This document shows, one piece after another, positions 1 through 8,598 of a stretch of 64,000 bases of DNA. The notes under the pieces were generated by a model that worked only from the letters and a program-made list of their open reading frames with translations, made no database searches and was not told where the DNA came from. The position numbers were made by a program, and so were the translations under genes. The DNA is taken from contig NZ_JAEKMH010000001.1 of NCBI RefSeq assembly GCF_016411825.1, positions 248,001 to 312,000 on the forward strand, given 5' to 3'. Origin of the DNA: Devosia sediminis. GTDB lineage: Bacteria > Pseudomonadota > Alphaproteobacteria > Rhizobiales > Devosiaceae. Within the stretch, counting starts at the first letter, position 1. Every line of letters starts with the position of its first letter.

Positions 1-204
1 CACCAGGCGCTGGTGGATCTGGCCGCCGCTGGCTCGGCCATCGTGGTCATCAGCCAGGATCTCGACGAATTGCGGACGCTGAGCGACACGCTGGCGGTGA
101 TCAATATGGGGCGCCTGAGCCCGGCCCGGCCGGTGCGGGATTTCAGCGTCGACGAAATCGGGCTGCTGATGGGCGGCGTCCACGGCACGGTGGAGGCCGC
201 GTGA
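1..204 (+). CDS. ABC transporter ATP-binding protein, C-terminal end (partial)
   Basis: The gene enters from before the window; only the last 67 residues are visible. They contain the end of a nucleotide-binding domain: a hydrophobic strand followed by SQDLDEL, the position of the H-loop in sugar/nucleoside-type ATPases (Q replaces the usual H, as is common in the second domain of such tandem ATPases), then a short tail. The stop codon overlaps the start of the permease gene (TGATG), so it is the energising subunit of the BMP-family importer that follows. Substrate specificity cannot be read from this fragment. Confidence 0.85.
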   Translation, partial: HQALVDLAAAGSAIVVISQDLDELRTLSDTLAVINMGRLSPARPVRDFSVDEIGLLMGGVHGTVEAA

Positions 205-1280
205 TGCAGTTCCGTCTCGAAAAACGCCGCGAGCCGTCCAAGGTCATGCTCTACGCCACGCCGGTGGCGGCGGTGCTGCTGACCATGATCGTCGGCGCCA
301 TCATCTTCTCGGCCATCGGCTATGACGGCGTGGGCGCGGTGCGGGAGATTTTTCTCACGCCGCTGACCAATTCCTTCAAGTGGCAGGACCTGGGCGTCAA
401 GGCGGCACCCTTGATCATCATCGGCGTGGGCCTCTCCATCGCCTATCGCGCCAATGTCTGGAATATCGGCGCCGAGGGCCAGTATATCATGGGCGGCCTT
501 GCGGCGACCTGGGTGGCGCTGTCGACGCACGGCATGGGCGGCTGGTGGACGCTGCCGCTGATGATGCTTGCCGGCGTGCTTGGTGGCGCCGCCTATGCGG
601 CCATTCCGGCGCTGCTGCGCACCCGCCTCAACGTCAACGAAATCCTGACCTCGCTGATGCTGACCTATGCCTCGGTGCAGCTCATCTATTATCTCGTGCG
701 CGCGCCCTGGAAGGATCCGATGGGCATGGGCTTTCCGCAGACCAAGCGCTTCGCGGCCGAGGCACTGCTGCCCAATATTTTCCCCGGCACCATCGTCCAT
801 GCCGGCGTGCCCATTGCCATCATCGTGGCGCTGGTCGCCTGGTTCATCATGTCCCGGTCGGTCTTCGGCTACCAGATGCGCGTCGTCGGCGCGGCGCCCC
901 ATGCGGCCCGCTATGGCGGCTTTTCGGAGAACAAGACCATCTGGCTGGCGCTGCTGGTCAGCGGCGGGCTGGCCGGCATGGCCGGGATGCTGGAGGTCGC
1001 CGGTCCGTTCCAGCGCATGGTGCCTGGCTTTCCCACCAATTACGGCTTTACCGCCATCATCGTGGCCTTCCTCGGCCGGCTCAATCCGCTCGGCGTGATC
1101 TTTGCGGGCATCGTCATGGCCATCACCTTTGTCGGCGGCGAGGTGGCGCAGACCACGATCGGGCTTTCGAGTTCGGCCACGGGCGTGTTCCAGGCGATGA
1201 TGCTGTTCTTCCTCCTGGCCGGAGATATCCTGGTGCGCTACCGCCTCAAGCGCGTCGCCCCGCAGGAGGCGCGCGCATGA
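204..1280 (+). CDS. ABC transporter permease (BMP/nucleoside-type importer), subunit 1
   Basis: A 358-residue inner-membrane permease with about eight to ten hydrophobic segments. The stretch IAYRANVWNIGAEGQ near residue 77 is typical of the YufP/RbsC-like permeases that partner with BMP-family binding proteins. The ATG at 204 overlaps the previous stop as TGATG; a GTG at 201 is the alternative. The 3' end overlaps the next permease by four bases (ATGA), so the two are translationally coupled and probably form a heterodimeric channel. Linkage to puuD and guanine deaminase suggests a purine or nucleoside as substrate; this is inference. Confidence 0.92.
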   Translation: MQFRLEKRREPSKVMLYATPVAAVLLTMIVGAIIFSAIGYDGVGAVREIFLTPLTNSFKWQDLGVKAAPLIIIGVGLSIAYRANVWNIGAEGQYIMGGLAATWVALSTHGMGGWWTLPLMMLAGVLGGAAYAAIPALLRTRLNVNEILTSLMLTYASVQLIYYLVRAPWKDPMGMGFPQTKRFAAEALLPNIFPGTIVHAGVPIAIIVALVAWFIMSRSVFGYQMRVVGAAPHAARYGGFSENKTIWLALLVSGGLAGMAGMLEVAGPFQRMVPGFPTNYGFTAIIVAFLGRLNPLGVIFAGIVMAITFVGGEVAQTTIGLSSSATGVFQAMMLFFLLAGDILVRYRLKRVAPQEARA

Positions 1281-2206
1281 CCAGCGAGCTGATCATCGCC
1301 ATCATCGTCACCGTGGTCGGCGCCTCGACGCCGATCCTGATCGCCGCGCTGGGCGAACTGGTGGTGGAAAAATCCGGCGTCCTCAATCTGGGCGTCGAAG
1401 GCATGATGCTGGTGGGGGCGATCACTGCCTTCGTGGTGCTGTTCACCACCGGCAATCACTACCTCGCCATTCTCTGCGCGGCGGGAGCGGGTGTCGCCAC
1501 CTCGCTGATCTTCGGCTTCCTGACGCTCAGCCTTTCGGCCAATCAGACGGCAACGGGCCTGGCGCTGACCATTTTCGGTACCGGCTTTTCGGCCCTGGCG
1601 GGGCAGGGCTATTCCGCTCGCCCGGTGACGTTGATGGGGCCGCTGTTTCCGGCGGACCTGGCAGCGCACCCCATCTGGCGCGTGCTGTTCGGCTATTCGG
1701 CGCTAGTCTACTTCTCCTTCGCCATGGTCATCGGCGTCTGGTGGTTCCTCAAGAAGACGCGGGCGGGCCTCATTCTCCGTGCCGTGGGCGAGAACGACCT
1801 GTCGGCCCATTCCATCGGCTACTCGGTGGTCGGGGTGCGCTATGCCGCCGTGGCCTTCGGCGGCGCCATGGCCGGTATCGCCGGCGCCTGTTTCCCGCTG
1901 CTCCTGACCCCGCAATGGGCCGAGCGGATGACGGCGGGCCGCGGCTGGATCGCGGTGGCCCTCGTGGTGTTCGCGAGCTGGCGGCCGTTCCGCCTGCTGG
2001 CCGGCGCCTATCTCTTCGGCCTCGTCATGACCATGGAGCTCTATGCCAAGGCCAGTGGCGGACCGCTGTCGGTCATTCCGGCCGAGCTCTGGGCGGCCAT
2101 GCCCTACCTTGCCACCGTCGTGGTGCTGGTGCTGATATCGCTGCGCCGCGACGCCTCGTCCAATGCCCCGGCCTGTCTCGGCAGGCCGTTCTTGCCCACC
2201 AATTGA
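1277..2206 (+). CDS. ABC transporter permease (BMP/nucleoside-type importer), subunit 2
   Basis: A 309-residue membrane protein of the YufQ-like permease family. The early stretch ALGELVVEKSGVLNLGVEG is the hallmark of this subunit, and hydrophobic segments continue to the C-terminus. The ATG at 1277 sits inside the stop of the preceding permease (ATGA). The same reading frame stays open upstream to about 380, but that part is only an out-of-frame shadow of permease 1. It is followed after 54 bases by the binding-protein gene, completing an ATPase-permease-permease-binding protein operon. Confidence 0.92.
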   Translation: MTSELIIAIIVTVVGASTPILIAALGELVVEKSGVLNLGVEGMMLVGAITAFVVLFTTGNHYLAILCAAGAGVATSLIFGFLTLSLSANQTATGLALTIFGTGFSALAGQGYSARPVTLMGPLFPADLAAHPIWRVLFGYSALVYFSFAMVIGVWWFLKKTRAGLILRAVGENDLSAHSIGYSVVGVRYAAVAFGGAMAGIAGACFPLLLTPQWAERMTAGRGWIAVALVVFASWRPFRLLAGAYLFGLVMTMELYAKASGGPLSVIPAELWAAMPYLATVVVLVLISLRRDASSNAPACLGRPFLPTN

Positions 2207-2260
2207 CCCGGCGCCAAAGACCGGGCCGATAGACCAATGTCGTCATTCAGGAGAGAACAG

Positions 2261-3349
2261 ATGACCCTCACTCGCCGCTCAATGCTCAAGGCCGGCGTCG
2301 CTGCCGCGGCTCTGCCGCTGCTCGGCTCCAAGGCCTTCGCCCAGTCCGAACCGCTCAAGGTCGGCTTCGTGCTCATCGGCACCGTCAACGACAATGGCTG
2401 GAATTTCGGCCATTCCGAAGGCGCCAAGTACATGAAGGCCGAGCTGGGTGACCTCGTCGCCGAACCGACCATCGTCGAGAACGTGCCGGAAGGCCCGGAC
2501 TGCGAGCGCGTGCTGCGCGAACTGGCTCAGTCGGGCCACAAGCTGATCTTCGCCACCAGCTTCGGCTATGGCGACTACGTCATCAAGGTGGCCCAGCAGT
2601 TCCCGGACGTGAAGTTCGAGCACGCCACCGGCTATCAGCGCTCCGACAACGTGGCCACCTACAATGCGCGCTTCTACGAAGGCCGCGCCGTCTGCGGCAC
2701 CGTGGCGGGCCACATGTCCAAGACCGGCAAGGCGGGCTATATCGGCTCGTTCCCGATCCCGGAAGTGGTGATGGGCATCAACGCCTTCGTGCTCGCTGCG
2801 CGCAAGATCAATCCCGAATTCACCATCACCCCGGTCTATATCTCGACCTGGAACGACCCGGCCAAGGAAGCTGACGCTGCCCGCGCCATGATCGACCAGG
2901 GCATTGATATCGTCGCACAGCACACCGACGGTCCGGCCGCCTTGCAGGTGGTCGAAGAGCGCGGCGCTGTGGGTGGCTTCGGCCAGGGCGCCGACATGTC
3001 GGCCTTCGCGCCGAACGCGCAGCTCACCTCGATCATCGACCATTGGGGCCCGACCTATGTCGAAAGCGCCCAGGCCGTGATCGACGGCACCTGGGCCAGC
3101 GCCGACCGCTGGCCGGGCCTCAAGGAAGGCGAAGTGCAGATCGGGCCCTATGGTCCGACTGTGCCGGAAGATGTCGCCGCTGCCGCCGAAGCCGTCAAAA
3201 ATGGCCAGATCGATGGCTCGCTGCATATCTTCACCGGCCCGATCAACGACCATACCGGCGTCGAACGCGTAGCCGCCGGCGTGACCCTGACCGACGCCGA
3301 ACTGCTCAGCATGGACTGGTATGTCGAAGGCGTCATTCCGCCGGCTTGA
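2261..3349 (+). CDS. BMP family ABC transporter substrate-binding protein
   Basis: A 362-residue periplasmic binding protein of the Bmp/PnrA family, which usually bind nucleosides or purines. It begins with an export signal that looks Tat-type (TRRSMLKAG, then an alanine-rich core ending SKAFAQ). The mature part shows the family strand GFVLIGTVNDNGWNFGH and the later AQHTDGPAA segment. Start chosen at 2261 because AGGAGAG lies at 2249-2255; an ATG at 2237 has no such site. It is the last gene of the transporter operon and is followed by a strong stem-loop at 3367-3390. Confidence 0.93.
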   Translation: MTLTRRSMLKAGVAAAALPLLGSKAFAQSEPLKVGFVLIGTVNDNGWNFGHSEGAKYMKAELGDLVAEPTIVENVPEGPDCERVLRELAQSGHKLIFATSFGYGDYVIKVAQQFPDVKFEHATGYQRSDNVATYNARFYEGRAVCGTVAGHMSKTGKAGYIGSFPIPEVVMGINAFVLAARKINPEFTITPVYISTWNDPAKEADAARAMIDQGIDIVAQHTDGPAALQVVEERGAVGGFGQGADMSAFAPNAQLTSIIDHWGPTYVESAQAVIDGTWASADRWPGLKEGEVQIGPYGPTVPEDVAAAAEAVKNGQIDGSLHIFTGPINDHTGVERVAAGVTLTDAELLSMDWYVEGVIPPA

Positions 3350-3366
3350 TTGGCGGATCGATCACG

Positions 3367-3392
3367 GGGGAGGCGAGATGTCGCCTCCCCTT
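3367..3392 (+). terminator. Stem-loop terminator after the transporter operon
   Basis: A perfect ten-base-pair stem (GGGGAGGCGA at 3367-3376 and its complement at 3381-3390) closes a GATG loop and is followed by a pyrimidine run. It sits 17 bases past the stop of the binding protein. The T-run is weak, so termination may be partial. Confidence 0.6.
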
Positions 3393-3431
3393 CTCCCCCT
3401 GCGGGAGAAGGTGCCCCGAAGGGGCGGATGA

Positions 3432-3513
3432 GGGGTTCCGAGCTATCCCGCGACGCGGAGCACATGGATAGCTCCGAACCCCTCACCCTGATTTTCTGCT
3501 GAACGCAGAAAAT
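3432..3513. repeat. Composite extragenic palindrome
   Basis: Two nested palindromes fill the gap before puuD: 17-base arms at 3432-3448 and 3466-3482 (one mismatch), then nine-base perfect arms ATTTTCTGC at 3491-3499 and its complement at 3505-3513. The flanking text (ctcccgcaaggggcgag type) resembles other GC-rich extragenic elements in this window. The hairpins could insulate puuD from the upstream operon; no promoter was identified. Confidence 0.55.
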
Positions 3514-3562
3514 CTGTCCCTCTCCCGCAAGGGGCGAGTGGGGTATCGAGTACGAGGCGAGA

Positions 3563-4789
3563 ATGGGCGAACTGGCAATCCTCTACGAATGGGCGATGTT
3601 TGCGGCGCGGTGGCTGCATGTCGTGACGGCCATTGCCTGGATCGGGTCGTCCTTTTACTTCATCGCGCTCGATCTTGGTCTCAGGAAAACCCCGAGCCTG
3701 CCGCCGCTCGCCCATGGCGAGGAATGGCAGGTGCATGGCGGCGGCTTTTATCACATCCAGAAATACCTGGTGGCGCCCGAATTCCTGCCCGAGCACCTGA
3801 CCTGGTTCAAATGGGAAAGCTACGCGACCTGGCTATCGGGCGCGATGCTGCTGGCGCTGCTCTACTATGTCGGCGCCGACATCTACCTGGTCGACCGCAA
3901 TGTGCTCGACGTGCCGAGCTGGGTGGCCATCGGGCTTTCCATGGGCTCCATCGTGCTCGGCTGGCTGCTTTACGACACGCTCTGCAAGTCGCCCATCGGA
4001 CAGTCCACCACGGGGCTGATGCTGGTGCTGTTCGCCATCCTCGTGGCCATGAGCTGGGGCTATACGCAGCTTTTCACCGGCCGGGCGGCCATGCTGCATA
4101 TGGGCGCCTTCACCGCCACGATCATGACGGCCAATGTGGCCATGATCATCATTCCCAACCAGAAGATCGTGGTGGGCGACCTCAAGGCCGGGCGGGTGCC
4201 CGATGCGAAATACGGCAAGATCGCCAAGCAGCGCAGCCTCCACAACAACTATCTGACGCTGCCCGTCATCTTTTTCATGCTCTCGAGCCACTATCCGCTG
4301 GCCTTCGCCACGCAGTGGAACTGGATCATCGCCTCGCTGATCTTCCTCGTCGGCGTGGTTGTCCGGCACTATTTCAACACGCGCCACGCGCGGAAGGGCA
4401 ATCCGCACTGGACCTGGGGCGTGGCCGTGATCCTGATGCTGGTGATCGCCTGGCTGTCCACCAGCCCGAAACTACCCAATGCGGATAGCGAGACACTGGT
4501 GACGGCAACGGGCGAGCGCTTCATGGCGACCGAGCATTTTGCCTCGGCGAGCCTTGCCGTGCAGACGCGCTGCGCCATGTGCCATACGGCCGAGCCGGTC
4601 TGGGAGGGCATCTACGAGGCGCCCAAGAATGTCATTCTCGACAATGACGTGGCCATTGCCAACAATGCCCATCTGATTGCCATCCAGGCCGGCTGGAGCC
4701 ATGCCATGCCGCCGGGCAATGTCACCGACATGACCGATGCGGAGCGGGCGCTGCTGGTGGAATGGTATCGCGAAGGGTCGGGCTCGTGA
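3563..4789 (+). CDS. puuD: Urate hydroxylase PuuD (membrane urate oxidase with cytochrome c domain)
   Basis: A 408-residue protein matching the PuuD family: an N-terminal membrane domain of about seven or eight helices (opening LHVVTAIAWIGSSFYF) and a C-terminal cytochrome c domain with the haem site CAMCH at residues 337-341. The family oxidises urate to 5-hydroxyisourate, passing electrons to the respiratory chain through the fused haem domain instead of making peroxide. The stop overlaps the GTG start of the guanine deaminase, so guanine to xanthine to urate breakdown appears co-transcribed; xanthine dehydrogenase is not in the window. Confidence 0.92.
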   Translation: MGELAILYEWAMFAARWLHVVTAIAWIGSSFYFIALDLGLRKTPSLPPLAHGEEWQVHGGGFYHIQKYLVAPEFLPEHLTWFKWESYATWLSGAMLLALLYYVGADIYLVDRNVLDVPSWVAIGLSMGSIVLGWLLYDTLCKSPIGQSTTGLMLVLFAILVAMSWGYTQLFTGRAAMLHMGAFTATIMTANVAMIIIPNQKIVVGDLKAGRVPDAKYGKIAKQRSLHNNYLTLPVIFFMLSSHYPLAFATQWNWIIASLIFLVGVVVRHYFNTRHARKGNPHWTWGVAVILMLVIAWLSTSPKLPNADSETLVTATGERFMATEHFASASLAVQTRCAMCHTAEPVWEGIYEAPKNVILDNDVAIANNAHLIAIQAGWSHAMPPGNVTDMTDAERALLVEWYREGSGS

Positions 4790-6087
4790 GCCGGACGATC
4801 CTGCGCGGGCGGGTGCTGAGTTTTCATCGCGCGCCGCAGGCCATAGACGACGCCGAGAGCTATCTCTATCTCGAGGATGGCGCCGTCAGCATCGAAGACG
4901 GGATCGTCACCGCCCTTGGGGATTTCGGCAGTGCCGATGTCTCTGGCGCCATGGTCATCGACCACCGGCCCAACCTCATCATGCCCGGCTTCATCGACCT
5001 GCACCTGCACTATGTGCAATCGCAGATGATGGCAGCCTATGCCGGCTCGCTGCTCGAATGGCTCAACACCTATACCTTTATCGAGGAGCAGAAGTTCGCC
5101 CAGCAGGGGCATGCCGACGCGGTGGCGGTGGACTTTTATGACGCGCTGATCCGGCATGGCACGACCACGGCCGTTGCCTATTGCTCGAGCCATCCGCGCT
5201 CGGTCGACGCCTTCTTTGCCGAGGCGCAGCGCCGCAACATGCTGATGGTCGGCGGCAAGGTGATGATGGATCGCAATGCGCCGGAGGAGCTCTGCGACAC
5301 GCCGCAATCGGGCTATGACGACACCAAGGCGCTGATCGCCCGCTGGCATGGCCGCGGCCGCTCGCTCTATGCCATTTCGCCGCGTTTCGCCCTGACCTCG
5401 ACGCCTGCGCAGATGGAAATGGTGCGGGCCCTCGTGGCGGAACATCCCGATTGCTACGTGCAGACGCATGTGAGCGAGAACCAGGCCGAAATCAGTTACG
5501 CCATGGAGCTCTATCCGGGCGCCAAGGACTATACTGGCATCTACGAGGACTACGGTATCCTCGGCCGCAAGACGCTGCTCGGGCATGCCATCCACCTCAA
5601 TCATCGCGAGACGGCGGTGCTGGCGGAAGCCGGCTCGGTGGCGGTGTTCTGCCCGACTTCGAACCTGTTCCTCGGCTCGGGCTTGTTTGACCGCGAGCGG
5701 CTGGTGAGCAATGGCGTGCGGGTGGGCATCGCCACCGATATCGGCGGCGGCACCAGCGTTTCCATGCTCCGCACGCTGGACGAGGGCTACAAGGTGCTGC
5801 AATTGCGCGGGCAGCGGCTCAATCCGTTCGCGAGCTTCCACATGGCGACGCGCGGCAATGCAGAGGCGCTGGGACTGGAACACACGATCGGCTCAATCGC
5901 CCCGGGACGAGCGGCAGACCTGATCGTGCTCGATTCTGCGGCGACGCCGACCATGCGCATGCGCCACGCGACGATGACGACGCTGGCCGAGGAACTGTTC
6001 CTGCTCCAGACGCTGGGCGACGACCGCGCCATTGCCGAGGTCTATGTGGCGGGCGCAAGGGCGAAGTCCACTTTGGTCGGGTTGTGA
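4786..6087 (+). CDS. guaD: Guanine deaminase
   Basis: A 433-residue amidohydrolase converting guanine to xanthine and ammonia. Metal-binding HLH is at residues 73-75 in PGFIDLHLH, with a second histidine in QTHVSEN and the later FCPTSNLFLGSG and ATDIGGG segments that are typical of guanine deaminases. The start is taken as GTG at 4786 because it overlaps the puuD stop (GTGA); a longer start at 4762 would lie within puuD. Operon position directly after puuD supports the purine-degradation role. Confidence 0.92.
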   Translation: MSRTILRGRVLSFHRAPQAIDDAESYLYLEDGAVSIEDGIVTALGDFGSADVSGAMVIDHRPNLIMPGFIDLHLHYVQSQMMAAYAGSLLEWLNTYTFIEEQKFAQQGHADAVAVDFYDALIRHGTTTAVAYCSSHPRSVDAFFAEAQRRNMLMVGGKVMMDRNAPEELCDTPQSGYDDTKALIARWHGRGRSLYAISPRFALTSTPAQMEMVRALVAEHPDCYVQTHVSENQAEISYAMELYPGAKDYTGIYEDYGILGRKTLLGHAIHLNHRETAVLAEAGSVAVFCPTSNLFLGSGLFDRERLVSNGVRVGIATDIGGGTSVSMLRTLDEGYKVLQLRGQRLNPFASFHMATRGNAEALGLEHTIGSIAPGRAADLIVLDSAATPTMRMRHATMTTLAEELFLLQTLGDDRAIAEVYVAGARAKSTLVGL

Positions 6088-6148
6088 GGACCCGCGGGCT
6101 GCTCTAACTTCGTTTCGACTTTCATTCGGGGCATGATCTCCCAGTTGC

Positions 6149-6229
6149 CGTCATTGCCCGGCTTGTCCGGGCAATCCAGCGATGTTCAGGCATCCTGTGG
6201 ACCACCCGGTCAAGCCGGGTGGTGACGGT
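6149..6229. repeat. Extragenic palindromic repeat (REP-like)
   Basis: Contains gtcattgcccgg-cttg-tccgggcaatcc, then accacccggtcaagccgggtggtgac: two hairpins, each closed around a CTTG- or CAAG-type centre. The same double unit recurs almost unchanged at 21540-21615 and as half units near 25528. It occupies the gap between guanine deaminase and malate synthase G. Confidence 0.7.
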
Positions 6230-6269
6230 GTGGAGGGATCGCGCCAGGCTCATTCCTAGAAGGCTTCCC

Positions 6270-8438
6270 ATGACCGACTATCTGACCAGATCCGGCCTTT
6301 CCGTGCACAAGCTGCTCGTCGACTTCGTCGAGACCGAGGCGCTGCCGGGGCTTTCGGTATCGGCCGAGCAATTCTGGGATGGACTGGCTGGTCTCGTGCG
6401 GGAGCGCATGCCCACCAATGTGAAACTGCTGGCGCGGCGCGACGATATCCAGTCGAGGATCGACGAGTGGCACCACAAATATGGGCCGGTGGCCAACAAC
6501 CCGCAGGGCTATGAATTCCTGCTCAAGGAAATCGGCTACCTGGTGCCCGAGCCGGGTGATTTCACGATTGAGACCGAGGGGCTGGATCCGGAAATTTCCA
6601 GCATTTGCGGGCCGCAACTGGTGGTGCCGGTTTCCAATGCCCGCTATGCGCTCAACGCCGCCAATGCGCGCTGGGGCAGCCTCTACGATGCGCTCTATGG
6701 CACCGATGCGATCAGCCGCGACGGCGAGTTGGCACCGAGCCAGGGATACAATGCGGCGCGGGGTGCGGCTGTCGTCCGGCGGGCAGCAGAGTTTCTCGAT
6801 GCGGCATTCCCGCTGACGTCAGGCAGCCATGCCGATGTCACGGCCTATGTGGTGGCCGAGCAGGGCGGCGTGGCCAGTTTCATCATCGACACCAAGGCCG
6901 GGCCGGCGACGCTCAAGGACCGGGACGCCTTTGTCGGCTATGCCGGCCAGGGCGACAAGGCCGAGATCGTGCTTCGGCACAATGGCCTTCACGCCGTGCT
7001 TGTCATCGACAAGGCCAGCACGATCGGCGCGACGCATGCAGCCGGGCTCAGCGATGTCATCGTGGAAGCGGCGCTGACCACGATCCAGGACTGCGAGGAT
7101 TCGGTGGCCGCCGTCGATGCCGAGGACAAGGTCGGCGTTTATCGCAATTGGCTGGGGCTGATGCAGGGCAATCTCGAAGACACGTTCGAGAAGGGCGGCA
7201 AGACGGTCACCCGCAGGCTCAAGGCGGATCGCGTCTACAAGGGTGTCAACGGTGGCGACCTGGTGCTCAAGGGGCGCTCGCTGCTGCTGGTCCGCAATGT
7301 CGGGCACCTGATGACCACGGACGCCGTGCTGCTCGATGGCAAGCCGATCGGCGAAGGGCTGATGGATGCCGCGCTCACCGCGCTTTGCGCGCTGCACGAC
7401 ACGGGCGGCAATGCCCGCCACGGCGCCATCTATGTGGTGAAGCCCAAGATGCACGGCCCCGAGGAAGTGGCCTTTGCCTGTGCCATCTTCGCCTCGGTGG
7501 AAGCGTTTCTGGGATTGAAGCGCAATACGATCAAGATCGGCATCATGGACGAGGAGCGGCGCACCTCGGCCAACCTCAAGGCGGCGATCTACGAGGCGCG
7601 GCAAAGGGTGTTCTTCATCAACACCGGTTTCCTCGACCGGACCGGCGACGAAATCCATACCTCGATGGAAGCGGGCGCGGTGCTGCGCAAGGACGAGATC
7701 AAGTCCGAACGCTGGATCAGTTCCTACGAGGACCGCAACGTGCTGATCGGGCTGAGCTGCGGCTTTTCGGGCCGGGCGCAGATCGGCAAGGGCATGTGGG
7801 CGCGGCCGGACGACATGGCGGCGATGCTGGAGGCCAAGATCGGTCATCCCAATTCCGGCGCCAACACGGCCTGGGTGCCGTCACCGACGGCGGCGGTGCT
7901 GCATGCGCTGCACTATCACCAGGTCGACGTGTTCGAGGCGCAGAAGCGCCGCCACAACCAGGCGCTGCCGGGACTTTCCGAACTCTTCTCCATGCCGGTG
8001 CAGGTGCCCTATTCGCTGAGCCGCGAGGAGATCACCCGCGAGCTCGAAAACAATGCTCAGGGGATCCTGGGCTATGTGGTGCGCTGGGTGCAGCAGGGCG
8101 TGGGCTGTTCAAAGGTGCCGGACATCGACAATGTCGGGCTGATGGAAGACCGCGCCACCTGCCGGATTTCGTCGCAGGCGGTAGCCAACTGGCTGCGCCA
8201 CGGCCTTGTCAGCCGCGACGAGGTGACATCGGTATTCGAGCGCATGGCGGCGGTGGTCGACGAGCAGAATGCGGGCGACCCGCTCTACCGGCCCATGGCG
8301 GAGAATTTCCAGTCCGTGGCCTTCCAGGCGGCACTCGACCTGGCGCTTCACGGCGCCGACCAGCCCAGCGGCTATACCGAGCCGCTGCTGCATGCGGCGC
8401 GGCGGAAGGTGAAGGCGCGGGAAGCTGGAAAGCTTTGA
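6270..8438 (+). CDS. glcB: Malate synthase G
   Basis: A 722-residue cytoplasmic enzyme, the usual length for malate synthase isoform G, which condenses glyoxylate with acetyl-CoA. Recognisable segments include TIQDCEDSVAAVDAEDK near residue 270, the long MTTDAVLLDG and YVVKPKMHGPEEVAF regions, and MGMWARPDDMA-type sequence (here GKGMWARPDDMA). Start at 6270 is supported by AGAAGG eight bases upstream; an open frame to 6219 runs into the repeat. Glyoxylate from purine (allantoate) breakdown is one possible substrate source, which fits the upstream genes but is inference. Confidence 0.95.
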   Translation: MTDYLTRSGLSVHKLLVDFVETEALPGLSVSAEQFWDGLAGLVRERMPTNVKLLARRDDIQSRIDEWHHKYGPVANNPQGYEFLLKEIGYLVPEPGDFTIETEGLDPEISSICGPQLVVPVSNARYALNAANARWGSLYDALYGTDAISRDGELAPSQGYNAARGAAVVRRAAEFLDAAFPLTSGSHADVTAYVVAEQGGVASFIIDTKAGPATLKDRDAFVGYAGQGDKAEIVLRHNGLHAVLVIDKASTIGATHAAGLSDVIVEAALTTIQDCEDSVAAVDAEDKVGVYRNWLGLMQGNLEDTFEKGGKTVTRRLKADRVYKGVNGGDLVLKGRSLLLVRNVGHLMTTDAVLLDGKPIGEGLMDAALTALCALHDTGGNARHGAIYVVKPKMHGPEEVAFACAIFASVEAFLGLKRNTIKIGIMDEERRTSANLKAAIYEARQRVFFINTGFLDRTGDEIHTSMEAGAVLRKDEIKSERWISSYEDRNVLIGLSCGFSGRAQIGKGMWARPDDMAAMLEAKIGHPNSGANTAWVPSPTAAVLHALHYHQVDVFEAQKRRHNQALPGLSELFSMPVQVPYSLSREEITRELENNAQGILGYVVRWVQQGVGCSKVPDIDNVGLMEDRATCRISSQAVANWLRHGLVSRDEVTSVFERMAAVVDEQNAGDPLYRPMAENFQSVAFQAALDLALHGADQPSGYTEPLLHAARRKVKAREAGKL

Positions 8439-8453
8439 GCGCCTGTTGATCGC

Positions 8454-8589
8454 CTCCCTCCCCTTGAGGGGGAGGGATTGAGGGTGGGGTGGAAGAGCGC
8501 TCCCTCTCTGGGTGGGTCTTCACCCCACCCCAGCTTTGCTACGGTCCTTCGGACCGAGCGTCGCTACCCTCCCCCTCAAGGGGAGGGAG
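8454..8589. repeat. Large extragenic palindrome between convergent genes
   Basis: Perfect 23-base inverted arms at 8454-8476 and 8567-8589 flank an inner segment that itself contains gggtggggtg / caccccaccc inverted sequence. It lies between the convergent malate synthase and CocE-type genes and would form a long hairpin on either strand, so it may act as a two-way terminator. Related elements are seen at 27112-27235, 39660-39730 and 42830-42925. Confidence 0.7.
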
Positions 8590-8598
8590 CGAAAAGCG

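Noticed and set aside
380-1276. Long in-frame extension before permease 2
   Set aside because: It overlaps permease 1 completely, has no membrane pattern and is rich in R/H/G/A as expected of an antiphase frame; the true start is at 1277.
6605-8449. 614-residue open frame over malate synthase G
   Set aside because: Low-complexity composition and full overlap with a clear enzyme gene; GC-rich shadow frame.
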